Shown here piece by piece: positions 9,330-16,733 of a stretch of DNA of 64,000 bases. A program made the position numbers and the translations under genes. Location of the stretch: NCBI RefSeq assembly GCF_000949135.2, contig NZ_JTAN02000001.1, positions 248,001-312,000 on the forward strand, read 5' to 3'. The number at the start of each line of letters is the position of its first letter. Position 1 is the first letter of the stretch. The DNA comes from Burkholderia sp. USMB20 (GTDB lineage Bacteria > Pseudomonadota > Gammaproteobacteria > Burkholderiales > Burkholderiaceae). Under the pieces are notes generated by a model. It did no database searches. It saw only the letters and a list, made by a program, of their open reading frames with translations, and was not told the DNA's origin.

Positions 9330-9368
9330 GATTTCATTTCAGCAATTTCATGTTTCAAAAATGAAATC
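9330..9368. promoter_or_regulatory. Probable PrpR binding region and prpR promoter
   Basis: A perfect 9-base inverted repeat, GATTTCATT at 9330-9338 and AATGAAATC at 9360-9368, surrounds a further ATTTCAT (9345-9351). This cluster lies 65-118 bases upstream of the sigma-54 promoter, where an enhancer-binding protein should sit. A possible prpR promoter overlaps it (TTTCAA at 9353, 17-base spacer, CATAAT at 9376), so PrpR could repress its own gene. The assignment to PrpR is by position. Confidence 0.6.
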
Positions 9369-9389
9369 GCGCGCGCATAATCGGTCGCC

Positions 9390-11378
9390 ATGGACCTCTC
9401 CTCGACCAAGCCCGTCGGCCCGGCCGACCGCACGGTGCGTCCGCGCATCTGGGCGATGGGCATCAGCCGCCTGCGCGACCTGTTTCGCGAGATCGCCGGC
9501 GAATTCGACGAACGCGCCGACGTGCGCATCGTCACGCGGGCCTATGAAGACGCGCTGAGCGCGATCGCGGAGGCCGGCACCGCGCGCCCCGACGTGATCG
9601 TCGCAGCCGGCTCGAACGGCGGCTTCCTGAAAACGCGTGCGCAGGTGCCGGTCGTGGTCGTGTCGCCGACCGGCTTCGACGTGATGCAGGCGCTCGCTCG
9701 CGCGCGGCGCGACGCGTCGCGGATCGCGCTCGTCAGCGCCGGCGAGACGCCACCCGAAGTGCGCCGCTTCGTCGCCGCCTACGGCCTCGACGTGCAGTTT
9801 GCGTCATATCAGTCCGCGCAGGAAGCGGAAGCCTGCGTGCACGACCTGCACGACCGCGGCATCGAGACGATCGTCGGCCCCGGCCTCGTCACCGATCTCG
9901 CGGCGAGCGCCGGCATGGGCGCGGTGTTCCTGTATTCGCACGCGTCGGTGCGCAAGGCGGTCGAGACGGCGCTCGAGGTCGCGTACGCGACGCACGCCGA
10001 GGCGTTTCGCCGCCAGCGGCTCGACAACCTGCTGCAGCACCTGCGCGACGGCGTGGTCGCGCTCGACGCGCGCGGCCGCGTCGAAGCCATCAACGAGCGG
10101 CTCGCGTCGGCGCTCGGGGTCGAACCCGCGGCGGCAGTCGGCCGCGCGCTCGTCGACCTGCGTCCGGAACTGCGCACGCTGCGCGGCGAGGACGGCGACG
10201 CGCTCGCGACCGTGCGCGGCGTGCGCTACGTCGTGCATCGCGGGCCGCTCGTCGATCGCGGCGTCACGTCGGGCAGCGTGCTGACGTTCCAGGAATCGCG
10301 CGCGGTCGAACGGCTCGACCGCGCGCTGCGTTCGCAGCCGAACACGCAGCAGTTCGCGGCGCGCTACACGCTCGACGACGTGGTCGGCGCGTCCGCGCCG
10401 ATGGCGCGCGTGCGCGATCTCGTGCGCCGCTACGCGAAATCCGATGCGACGGTGCTCGTGCTCGGCGAAAGCGGCACCGGCAAGGAAATGATCGCGCAGA
10501 GCCTGCACGCGCTGTCGGTGCGGCGCAGCTATCCGTTCGTCGCGATCAACTGCGGCGCATTTCCGGAGGCGCTGCTCGAGAGCGAGCTGTTCGGTTACGA
10601 GGAAGGCGCGTTCACCGGCGCGCGGCGCGGCGGCAAGACCGGGCTGTTCGAGGCCGCGCACCGCGGCACGCTGTTTCTCGACGAGATCGGCGAGATGCCG
10701 CCGTCGCTGCAAAGCCGGCTGCTGCGCGTGCTGCAGGAGCGCGAGGTGATCCGTCTCGGCTCGACCGAACCGATCCGCATCGACGTGCGCGTGATCGCCG
10801 CGACGCACCGGCCGCTGCTCGCGGCCGTCGAGGCCGGCACGTTCCGCGCGGACCTGTATTACCGGCTCAACATCCTGAACGTCGGCCTGCCGCCGCTGCG
10901 CGAGCGCGCCGCCGACATTCCGGCGCTGGCGGCCACGCTGCTCGTGCAGGCCGCGCGGCGCGAGCCGCGGCTGGCCGAACGCGTGCGCGAGGCCGACGAT
11001 GCGACGCGCGTGCTCGGCGCGACGCAGGCGACGCTCGCGCGCTACCGCTGGCCCGGCAACGTGCGGGAATTGCAGAACGTGATCGAGCGGATCGCGGTGG
11101 AACTGGCCGAGGAGGTCGACGAGAACGATCCGGGTGCGGCATGCGCGGCACTCGCGCCCGATGCGCTGCAGGCGATCGCACCCGAGCTGTTCGCGGCGCT
11201 GCCCGATGCGGCCGATGCCGACGCCACCGACGCGCAGACGCTCCACGCGCGCCGCCGTCGCGCGGAAGCAGACGAGATCCGCGCGGTGCTCGATGCGTGC
11301 GGCGGCGATCGCGATCGCGCGTGCGCGATGCTCGGCATCAGCAAGACGACGCTGTGGCGGAAGCTGTCGGCGAAATAG
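9390..11378 (+). CDS. prpR: Propionate catabolism sigma-54 activator PrpR
   Basis: 662 residues. The N-terminal ~190 residues are the PrpR sensor domain ([19 protein letters not shown], aligning with the E. coli PrpR start), which binds 2-methylcitrate. A PAS-like segment follows (about 205-300), then an AAA+ domain (about 325-570) with [24 protein letters not shown] and [12 protein letters not shown] Fis-type helix-turn-helix ends the protein ([16 protein letters not shown]). Divergent from the operon it controls. The probable -10 box lies only 8 bases before the ATG, so the mRNA may be leaderless. Confidence 0.95.
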   Translation: MDLSSTKPVGPADRTVRPRIWAMGISRLRDLFREIAGEFDERADVRIVTRAYEDALSAIAEAGTARPDVIVAAGSNGGFLKTRAQVPVVVVSPTGFDVMQALARARRDASRIALVSAGETPPEVRRFVAAYGLDVQFASYQSAQEAEACVHDLHDRGIETIVGPGLVTDLAASAGMGAVFLYSHASVRKAVETALEVAYATHAEAFRRQRLDNLLQHLRDGVVALDARGRVEAINERLASALGVEPAAAVGRALVDLRPELRTLRGEDGDALATVRGVRYVVHRGPLVDRGVTSGSVLTFQESRAVERLDRALRSQPNTQQFAARYTLDDVVGASAPMARVRDLVRRYAKSDATVLVLGESGTGKEMIAQSLHALSVRRSYPFVAINCGAFPEALLESELFGYEEGAFTGARRGGKTGLFEAAHRGTLFLDEIGEMPPSLQSRLLRVLQEREVIRLGSTEPIRIDVRVIAATHRPLLAAVEAGTFRADLYYRLNILNVGLPPLRERAADIPALAATLLVQAARREPRLAERVREADDATRVLGATQATLARYRWPGNVRELQNVIERIAVELAEEVDENDPGAACAALAPDALQAIAPELFAALPDAADADATDAQTLHARRRRAEADEIRAVLDACGGDRDRACAMLGISKTTLWRKLSAK

Positions 11379-11432
11379 GTTCGGGCGGGATGGGCGCGAT
11401 CGACGCGTGACGCACAGGGACGCGCGCTGCCG

Positions 11433-12062
11433 TCAATCGGCCTTGTGATAGTGGCGGTACGCCTTCGCGCGATTGCCGCAGGACGACATCGAGCACCAGC
11501 GGCGGCTGCCGTTCTTGCTGTCGTCGATGAACAGCCACTGGCATGCGTCGTTCGCGCAGCGCTTGACCTTCGCGAGGCGCGCGCCGCCCAGCAGGTCGGT
11601 CGCCGACCACAGCACCGGGCTCAGCAGCCCCGCGAGCGTCGCGCCCGCTGCCCCGATCCGCCACGCGTAACCGCCGTCGATCCGCGCGAGCGCGACGCGC
11701 GGCGCCGCTTCCGCCAGAAAACCGCCCAGCAGCGCGAGATCGTCGGCTTGCGGCTCGCGCCGCTCGGCCTGCGCGTGAAAGAGCCGGTACAACGCCTCGC
11801 GCAGCGCGAGCGCGCGCGCCAGCGTCGCCGGCTCGTCGCCCTTCTCTGTCTCCTGCTCACGGACGCGACATGCGTCGGCCAGGCCGGCCGGTACGCCCGC
11901 CTGCTCGCGGCACCATGCGAACAGGTCGTCCAGCGTGCCGAAGGTTTCGGTCGGCACGTCGGCGCCACGCCAGTACAGCGTGTTCGCGAAATCGATGCTC
12001 AGCGTTTCGGACGGCGCCGGAACCAGGCAGTCCGTCGTGACGGAAGGTTGCGTTTTGCTCAT
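11433..12062 (-). CDS. ABATE/CGNR zinc-finger transcriptional regulator
   Basis: 209 residues. The N-terminal ~150 residues form the ABATE-type helical/stress-sensing domain (LSIDFANTLYW, then a long helical part). The C-terminal ~50 residues are the CGNR zinc finger, with CANDACQWLFID, WCSMSSCGNRAKAYRHY and four conserved Cys. Members are regarded as DNA-binding regulators, often next to genes for detoxification or small-molecule metabolism. Start 12062 is the family-like MSKTQ; upstream ATG/GTG codons lie inside an operator. It faces a VOC-family gene across a 279-base region with a duplicated near-palindrome, which suggests that it controls itself and that gene. Confidence 0.85.
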   Translation of the reverse strand: MSKTQPSVTTDCLVPAPSETLSIDFANTLYWRGADVPTETFGTLDDLFAWCREQAGVPAGLADACRVREQETEKGDEPATLARALALREALYRLFHAQAERREPQADDLALLGGFLAEAAPRVALARIDGGYAWRIGAAGATLAGLLSPVLWSATDLLGGARLAKVKRCANDACQWLFIDDSKNGSRRWCSMSSCGNRAKAYRHYHKAD

Positions 12063-12076
12063 GACGCGATCGTATC

Positions 12077-12137
12077 TAACCACCATGCCGGTTGACAAGC
12101 ATCCGGACGCTTCCTAACATAACCAGCATGGTGGTTA
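12077..12137. promoter_or_regulatory. Promoter of the VOC gene flanked by two matching operators
   Basis: A near-palindrome of form TAACCASCATGSTGGTTA occurs at 12077-12094 (right half imperfect) and 12120-12137 (almost perfect). Between them are TTGACA (12092-12097) and TAACAT (12115-12120) with the ideal 17-base spacer, pointing right. The -35 box overlaps the first site and the -10 box the second, the layout of a repressed promoter. The likely binder is the CGNR protein encoded immediately to the left. A half site TGGTGGTTA recurs at 12284 as part of a duplication. Confidence 0.65.
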
Positions 12138-12187
12138 AAAACAGGTTTGCCGCTGTGATGTCCCCTCTTTAGTTCAAGGAGCCACAG

Positions 12188-12295
12188 ATGATCGATCTTT
12201 TTTCGCACGACGTTGTCCACACCGGCCACAGCCGCGCGTTCCACGACAGCATGCTCGGCGCGCTTCGTCACAAGCGGATGGCCTGGTGGTTATAA
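12188..12295 (+). pseudogene. Duplicated 5' fragment of the VOC gene
   Basis: A 35-codon frame starting MIDLFSHDVVHTGHSRAFHD and ending WWL-stop mirrors the first ~31 codons of the intact VOC gene (SRAF-DS-LGAL--KR conserved). The leader is copied as well: TGGTGGTTA, AACAGGTTTG and AGTTCAAGGAGCCACAG occur before both ATGs, 154-155 bases apart. The copy has diverged at about a quarter of positions and ends where the second copy begins. It keeps a perfect ribosome site and may be translated into a short peptide. It is a remnant of a tandem duplication of the promoter-leader-start region. Confidence 0.75.
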
Positions 12296-12341
12296 ACAGG
12301 TTTGCTGCACTGATGCCCCCCTTCAGTTCAAGGAGCCACAG

Positions 12342-12725
12342 ATGATCGATCACCTTTCGTTCGGCGTTGCCCACATCGACCGCAGCCGCGCGTTCTACGA
12401 CAGCACGCTCGGCGCGCTCGGCTACAAGCGGCTGTACAGCGACGACGGATCCCTCGGCTACGGCACCAGCGAACCGGTGCTGTGGTTGCAGCACGCGGCG
12501 CGTCCAGTCGTCGCCGATCCCGATTCAGGGTTGCACCTGTCGTTTCGCGCAGCGTCGCCGGTGGAAGTCGATGCGTTCTACCGCGCCGCGCTGCAGCACG
12601 GCGGACAGGACAACGGCGGGCCGGGCAAACGCGAGCACTACGGCCCCGGCTATTACGCGGCGTTCGTCGTCGATCCCGACGGGTATCGCCTCGAAGCCCA
12701 TTGCGAGCTGGGCAACGTCGTCTGA
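12342..12725 (+). CDS. VOC (glyoxalase/bleomycin-resistance) family protein
   Basis: 127 residues, one complete vicinal-oxygen-chelate unit (two beta-alpha-beta-beta-beta modules): MIDHLSFGVAHIDRSRAFYD at the start, GLHLSFRA in the middle and YYAAFVVDPDGYRLEAHCE at the end. The His, Glu and Asp positions typical of metal binding are present, but substrate cannot be predicted. The ATG at 12342 follows AAGGAGCCACAG, an ideal ribosome site; an upstream in-frame extension runs through the duplicated leader and is rejected. Probably transcribed from the operator-flanked promoter at 12092-12120. A two-sided terminator follows at 12753. Confidence 0.88.
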   Translation: MIDHLSFGVAHIDRSRAFYDSTLGALGYKRLYSDDGSLGYGTSEPVLWLQHAARPVVADPDSGLHLSFRAASPVEVDAFYRAALQHGGQDNGGPGKREHYGPGYYAAFVVDPDGYRLEAHCELGNVV

Positions 12726-12752
12726 TCCGCCGAGTCCCAACGCGGATGAACG

Positions 12753-12800
12753 ACAAGGGCCCGCTTCCGCGTCATGCGGAACCGGGCCCTTGTCTTTGTT
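12753..12800 (+). terminator. Rho-independent terminator after the VOC gene
   Basis: ACAAGGGCCCG (12753-12763) pairs with CGGGCCCTTGT (12783-12793), with an inner TTCCGC/GCGGAA stem, followed by CTTTGTT. It starts 27 bases after the VOC stop codon. It lacks an A-run on the other side, so it probably works mainly rightward. Confidence 0.8.
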
Positions 12801-12920
12801 GCATCGTGGTCGGCGTTCGACTCGCGTCGGTCGCCGCCGGCGATCCGGCGACGGGTCCGGCGGCGCTGGCGGATAGCCGGCCGGTTACGTCCGCCAGCCT
12901 CGCCCGCGCCGCGCGAGCGC

Positions 12921-13769
12921 TCACTGCGCGTTGCGCGTGCTCTGCAACTGCTCGCCGAGCCCCGCGATCCCGAGGCGCACCGTCTGACCGGCCTTCAGGA
13001 ACACCGGCGACGGCTTGATGCCCATCCCGACGCCCGGCGGCGTACCGGTCGTGATCACGTCGCCCGGTTGCAGCGTCATGCAGGTCGACAGGTAGGCGAT
13101 CAGTTGCGCGACGGTGAACACCATCGTGCGCGTGTTGCCGTTCTGATAGCGGTGGCCGTCGATCTCGAGCCACAGGTCGAGGCGCTGCGGATCGGGCACC
13201 TCGTCGCGCGTGACGAGCCACGGGCCGATCGGGCCGAACGTGTCGAAGCCCTTGCCCTTGTCCCACTGGCCGCCGCGCTCGATCTGCCACTCGCGCTCGG
13301 ACACGTCGTTGACGACGCAGTAGCCGGCGACGTAATCCAGCGCGCGCGCTTCGTCGACGTCCTTGCACGTCGCGCCGATCACGACGCCCAGTTCGACTTC
13401 CCAGTCCGTCTTCACGGAGCCCTTCGGGATGTCGATGCCGTCGTTCGGGCCGCAGATCGAACTGGTCCACTTGCCGAACACCACGGGTTCCTTCGGCACC
13501 GGCATGCCGGCTTCGGCTGCGTGATCGGCATAGTTGAGACCAATGCCGATGAACTTGCCGACGCGCCCGACGCAGGCGCCGATGCGCGGCTCGCCGGAGA
13601 CGAGCGGCAGCGTGGCCGGGTCGATCGCGCGCAGGCGCGCGAGACCGGCGTCGGACAGCGCGTCGCCGGCAAGATCCGGCACGTGCGCGGACAGGTCGCG
13701 AATCCGGCCGTCCGCGTCGAGAATACCGGGCTTTTCCTGGCCCGACGGGCCATAGCGAAGCAGTTTCAT
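12921..13769 (-). CDS. Fumarylacetoacetate hydrolase-family protein
   Basis: 282 residues. The short N-terminal beta domain (MKLLRYGPSGQEKPGI) is followed by the catalytic FAH fold with FIGIGLNYADHAAE, the metal-ligand block KTDWEVELGVVIG and NDVSEREWQ, and TTGTPPGVGMG near the end. Such proteins hydrolyse or decarboxylate beta-keto or ureido acids; this length is shared by 2,4-diketo-3-deoxy-sugar-acid hydrolases and enzymes annotated as ureidoglycolate lyase, and the sequence alone does not decide between them. Start 13769 is preceded by GAGG 9 bases away. Divergent from an IclR regulator 655 bases away, its likely controller. Confidence 0.85.
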   Translation of the reverse strand: MKLLRYGPSGQEKPGILDADGRIRDLSAHVPDLAGDALSDAGLARLRAIDPATLPLVSGEPRIGACVGRVGKFIGIGLNYADHAAEAGMPVPKEPVVFGKWTSSICGPNDGIDIPKGSVKTDWEVELGVVIGATCKDVDEARALDYVAGYCVVNDVSEREWQIERGGQWDKGKGFDTFGPIGPWLVTRDEVPDPQRLDLWLEIDGHRYQNGNTRTMVFTVAQLIAYLSTCMTLQPGDVITTGTPPGVGMGIKPSPVFLKAGQTVRLGIAGLGEQLQSTRNAQ

Positions 13770-14424
13770 CGTGCTCAACCTCTGTTGTCGAATGTGACAG
13801 GATACCGGCCGACGCGGCCGCTGACGGCCACGCGCCGGACTGAATGCCGATCGTCGATGACGCGCGTCGGCCCCCGAATCCGGCAGGCCAATCGACACGC
13901 GAGGCTCGCGCAGGCGCAGCGATCGCGGCGCCGCACCGGGTGCGACGCGCATCGAACGGGCGGCCGCCGGTCTGCGCATCGGCGACGACGGCCCGGCATC
14001 CGCGCCATGTGCCGGCCGATGCCGGTCGGCTTCACGCGCGGCCGCACCGTCGCTGGCCCGCCGCTCTTTGTACCATCGGCGGCCCGCCGTGAAATGACGC
14101 GCGACGGATACCGACTATTGGTGCGCCTGCGGAGATTGCACAGCAGCATCGGGGCCGCCGAACCATCCGGATTTACGCCCAATGCTGCGGTCCTTCGATA
14201 CCGAAAGATGAATGTCGAATATTTCTTACGACCCTGTCATCGGGAACGGCATGTGATCCGTTCTTGCTGGACAACGATCGGCAAAAAGACGCCGCATTGC
14301 ACACTGAACGTTTATTGTCAGGCTCGTCCGGACGGCAGTCACATCCGCATGCGGCTTCGCGAATCTGCGTGCAAACCGGCCAGCGTGCGTCGCCAACCGA
14401 TTGGCCATTCCCGGACTTCCTACC
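13770..14424. other. Long divergent intergenic region, no gene supported
   Basis: About 655 bases separate the FAH gene from the IclR gene. The half nearest the IclR gene is less GC-rich and should hold its promoter. No open frame has a credible ribosome site or recognisable product, and no convincing operator palindrome was found. Confidence 0.5.
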
Positions 14425-15249
14425 ATGACGCAAACGACCAATAACCCGCTCCCCGGCAGCGACGCACGGGCGTCGATGGGCGCAGCCGACCGCTATCGCG
14501 CACCCGCCCTCGACAAGGGGCTCGACATTCTCGAACTCCTGTCGGAACAAAAGGAAGGGCTCACCCGCACCGAAATCACGAAGGAGCTCGGCCGCAACGC
14601 GAGCGAGATCTACCGGATGCTCGAACGTCTCGTCGCGCGCCGCTACGTGATGCGCTCGAGCGGCGGCGACCGTTACACGCTCAGCCTGAAACTGTTCGCG
14701 CTCGCGCACCGCCATCCGCCGATGAACCGGCTGATCGCCGAGGCCTTGCCGCTGATGCAGCGCTTCGCCGATGCGGCCGAACAGTCGTGCCATCTGACCG
14801 TCTACGATCGCGGCAACCTGCTCGTGATCGCACAGGTGGACGGCCCCGGCCCGTGGGGCGTGTCGGTGCGGCTCGGCTCGCGCGTCGGGCTTGCCGATAC
14901 GGCGTCGGGACGCGTGATGCTGTCGTTCCAGGGTACCGAGCAGCGCGCGCACATGCTGGTCGAGCATCGCAAGGTCAAGGGTGAAACGCCGATGAACGAG
15001 CAGGAACTCGCGCACGCGTGCCAGTCCATCCGCCAGTCCGGCTACGTGCGCCAGGACAGCCGCCAGGCATACGGCGTCACCGACCTGAGCGCGCCGATCC
15101 TCGGCCCGGCCGGCCATGCGATCGCGGTGCTGACCTGCCCGTACATGCGCCGGATCGACTCGCACATGGCGCCGTCCGTGGAGGTGGTCGTCGCAAGGCT
15201 GCGCGATACGGCAGGCCAGTTGTCGATGTGCCGCGCGGAGACTTGCTGA
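14425..15249 (+). CDS. IclR-family transcriptional regulator
   Basis: 274 residues. An N-terminal winged helix (residues ~25-90) opens with ALDKGLDILELLSEQKEGLT and contains TEITKELGRNASEIYRMLERL. The C-terminal effector domain (~105-265) has the IclR pattern HLTVYDRGNLLVIAQVDGP and the ending LSAPILGPAGHAIAVLT. ATG at 14425 is preferred over a TTG at 14401. The divergent FAH-family hydrolase is the only nearby enzyme, so a sugar-acid or keto-acid ligand is plausible but not shown. Confidence 0.9.
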   Translation: MTQTTNNPLPGSDARASMGAADRYRAPALDKGLDILELLSEQKEGLTRTEITKELGRNASEIYRMLERLVARRYVMRSSGGDRYTLSLKLFALAHRHPPMNRLIAEALPLMQRFADAAEQSCHLTVYDRGNLLVIAQVDGPGPWGVSVRLGSRVGLADTASGRVMLSFQGTEQRAHMLVEHRKVKGETPMNEQELAHACQSIRQSGYVRQDSRQAYGVTDLSAPILGPAGHAIAVLTCPYMRRIDSHMAPSVEVVVARLRDTAGQLSMCRAETC

Positions 15250-15493
15250 ATATGGTTGAGCGGGCGACCGCGTTGAAAGTGGTCGGGCGGTCGGGCGCGG
15301 CGGGCGGTCGTTCGGTCAGCGGGTCGGGCAGGCCAGTGCGACGCCGCCCACGCGGTATGCGATGCGCGCCGGTCGCACGGGCGTTCGTACCGGCATTCCG
15401 CAGACCGTTTCCGGATGCGCGGACGCCGCGCTACGCTAGAATAGCGGCCCTCTCAAAAACTACGGCGGCCGGCTGTCGCGGCCGTCGTATCCG

Positions 15494-16045
15494 ATGGATG
15501 TCATGGCCAAACTTCTGAACGATCAAGAATTCCAGCGTTTCTCCGAACTTCAGCAGAAGCAGGCGAGCTTCACGATCACGTCCGAGGAAGCGGACGAGCT
15601 GCGCGACATCGTCGCGCGCGCGCAGAAGAAGCGCGACGACCGTGCCGCAGCGATGCGGGCGATCGAGAACTACATCGAGCAGTTCGACATCACGCCCGAC
15701 GAACTCTTTTCGCCCGAGCAGATCGGCGACGCCGCACGTACCTACGGCCTCATCACGGCCACCAAGAAGGAACGCACGCTGCCGCCGTCGATCACGTTCA
15801 ACGGCAAGCCGTACCAATGGACCAAGACGCTTCCGGACGACGTGCGCGGCGCGCTATTCGATGCATTCACGGCCGGCGAATCGGTCAAGCGCTTCATCGC
15901 GATGCCGAAGGACATCGCGCGTTGCGCGCTGACGATCGCCCGCCTCGAGCGCGAAACCGGCGGCATCTATGCCGACGCGCACCTCGAAGAACTCGCGATT
16001 TCGCGTGAGCAGGTGAACGACGCGGCGTCGAAACTCGCTGCATAA
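15494..16045 (+). CDS. Conserved hypothetical protein with H-NS-like N-terminal motif
   Basis: 183 residues, cytoplasmic, no signal peptide or membrane segment. Residues ~50-80 read AMRAIENYIEQFDITPDELF, closely resembling AIRAKIEEFDITAEELGFRP of the H-NS protein encoded at 19.7-20.0 kb, so this part may be an H-NS-type oligomerisation region. The rest differs: there is no SGRGRAPAWL DNA-binding tail but a segment LPPSITFNGKPYQWTKTLPD and a helical C-terminus. I do not recognise a named family. The ATG at 15494 or the in-frame ATG at 15503 could be used; neither has a good ribosome site. Downstream are two hairpins and then twelve copies of a 23-bp repeat. Confidence 0.75.
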   Translation: MDVMAKLLNDQEFQRFSELQQKQASFTITSEEADELRDIVARAQKKRDDRAAAMRAIENYIEQFDITPDELFSPEQIGDAARTYGLITATKKERTLPPSITFNGKPYQWTKTLPDDVRGALFDAFTAGESVKRFIAMPKDIARCALTIARLERETGGIYADAHLEELAISREQVNDAASKLAA

Positions 16046-16053
16046 ACGCTGCT

Positions 16054-16114
16054 GCGGGCACGGTTCATGCGTGCCCGCACCGGCGCGGACGCCGGCAAAA
16101 GCCGGCGCCGCGCC
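16054..16114 (+). terminator. Two consecutive hairpins after the 183-residue protein gene
   Basis: First stem GCGGGCACG/CGTGCCCGC (16054-16062 with 16070-16078). Second stem, about 14 pairs with one bulge, spans 16082-16096 and 16101-16114 around a four-A loop. Neither has a T-tract, so termination is likely but may be Rho-assisted. Confidence 0.6.
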
Positions 16115-16131
16115 AGCCGGAGCACTGCGTT

Positions 16132-16411
16132 CGCAAGCTCCCGAAAAGTCTCACCGAAGCGTCCCGTAAACGCTCACCAAGGCATCCCGGAAAAGCTCAC
16201 CTGAAGCCCCCGGAGACGCTCACCAACCCCTTCCCGAACGTTCTCACCGATGCCTGCCGGAGATGCTCACCGGGGCCTCCCGGAAAGGCTCACCAGGGCT
16301 TCCTGCAAGGGCTCACCGGCAGCTCCCCGGAAAGGCTCACCGAGCACTCCCGTATCGGCTCACCCGACAGCTCCCGGAAAAGCTCACTCGCGGCTCCCGA
16401 AAAGTCTCACC
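16132..16411 (+). repeat. Twelve-unit 23/24-bp tandem repeat array
   Basis: The core CTCACC/T starts at 16150, 16173, 16196, 16219, 16243, 16266, 16289, 16312, 16336, 16359, 16383 and 16406: steps of 23 or 24 bases only. The unit consensus is about gnnGCcTCCCGgAAAaGCTCACC; the TCCCG and CTCACC blocks are best kept and the centre varies. The mean step (23.3) is not a multiple of 3, so no frame gives a repeating peptide. There are no unique spacers, so it is not a CRISPR. The rest of 16412-16733 shows nothing recognisable. Related single copies occur at 19335, 19659 and 40649. Confidence 0.9.
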
Positions 16412-16733
16412 TCTGCTCTGTTTCCGATCCTGCGCATGCGAAATGCCGGAGTTCATGCGCTCGACCATGACACCCCGGAACCGGTGATACGCGGAGGTCA
16501 TCGGCGCACGCAACGCGCCCGCCGCGGATGCCGTGACTCGACGCGCTCGACATTCCCCGCCGGTCACCGGGCGAACGTTGTACCGATCCGCGCAGTCGAG
16601 AGAACCAGCCGAACGATCGGCACACCGAACGACGACGAATTCGCTCGGCAGCGCCTGTGCATCATCGACATCATGCATGCCGTACCGGCTCTGCACGCTG
16701 CCGCCGGACGCGCGAGCACGCTCACCCACGCAA

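Noticed and set aside
12213-12725. A longer VOC protein starting at 12213
   Set aside because: The added residues cross the duplicated leader and its ribosome site; the fold starts exactly at the ATG at 12342.
16132-16411. The repeat array as a CRISPR
   Set aside because: Units are contiguous with no unique spacers, no palindromic repeat, and no cas genes nearby.
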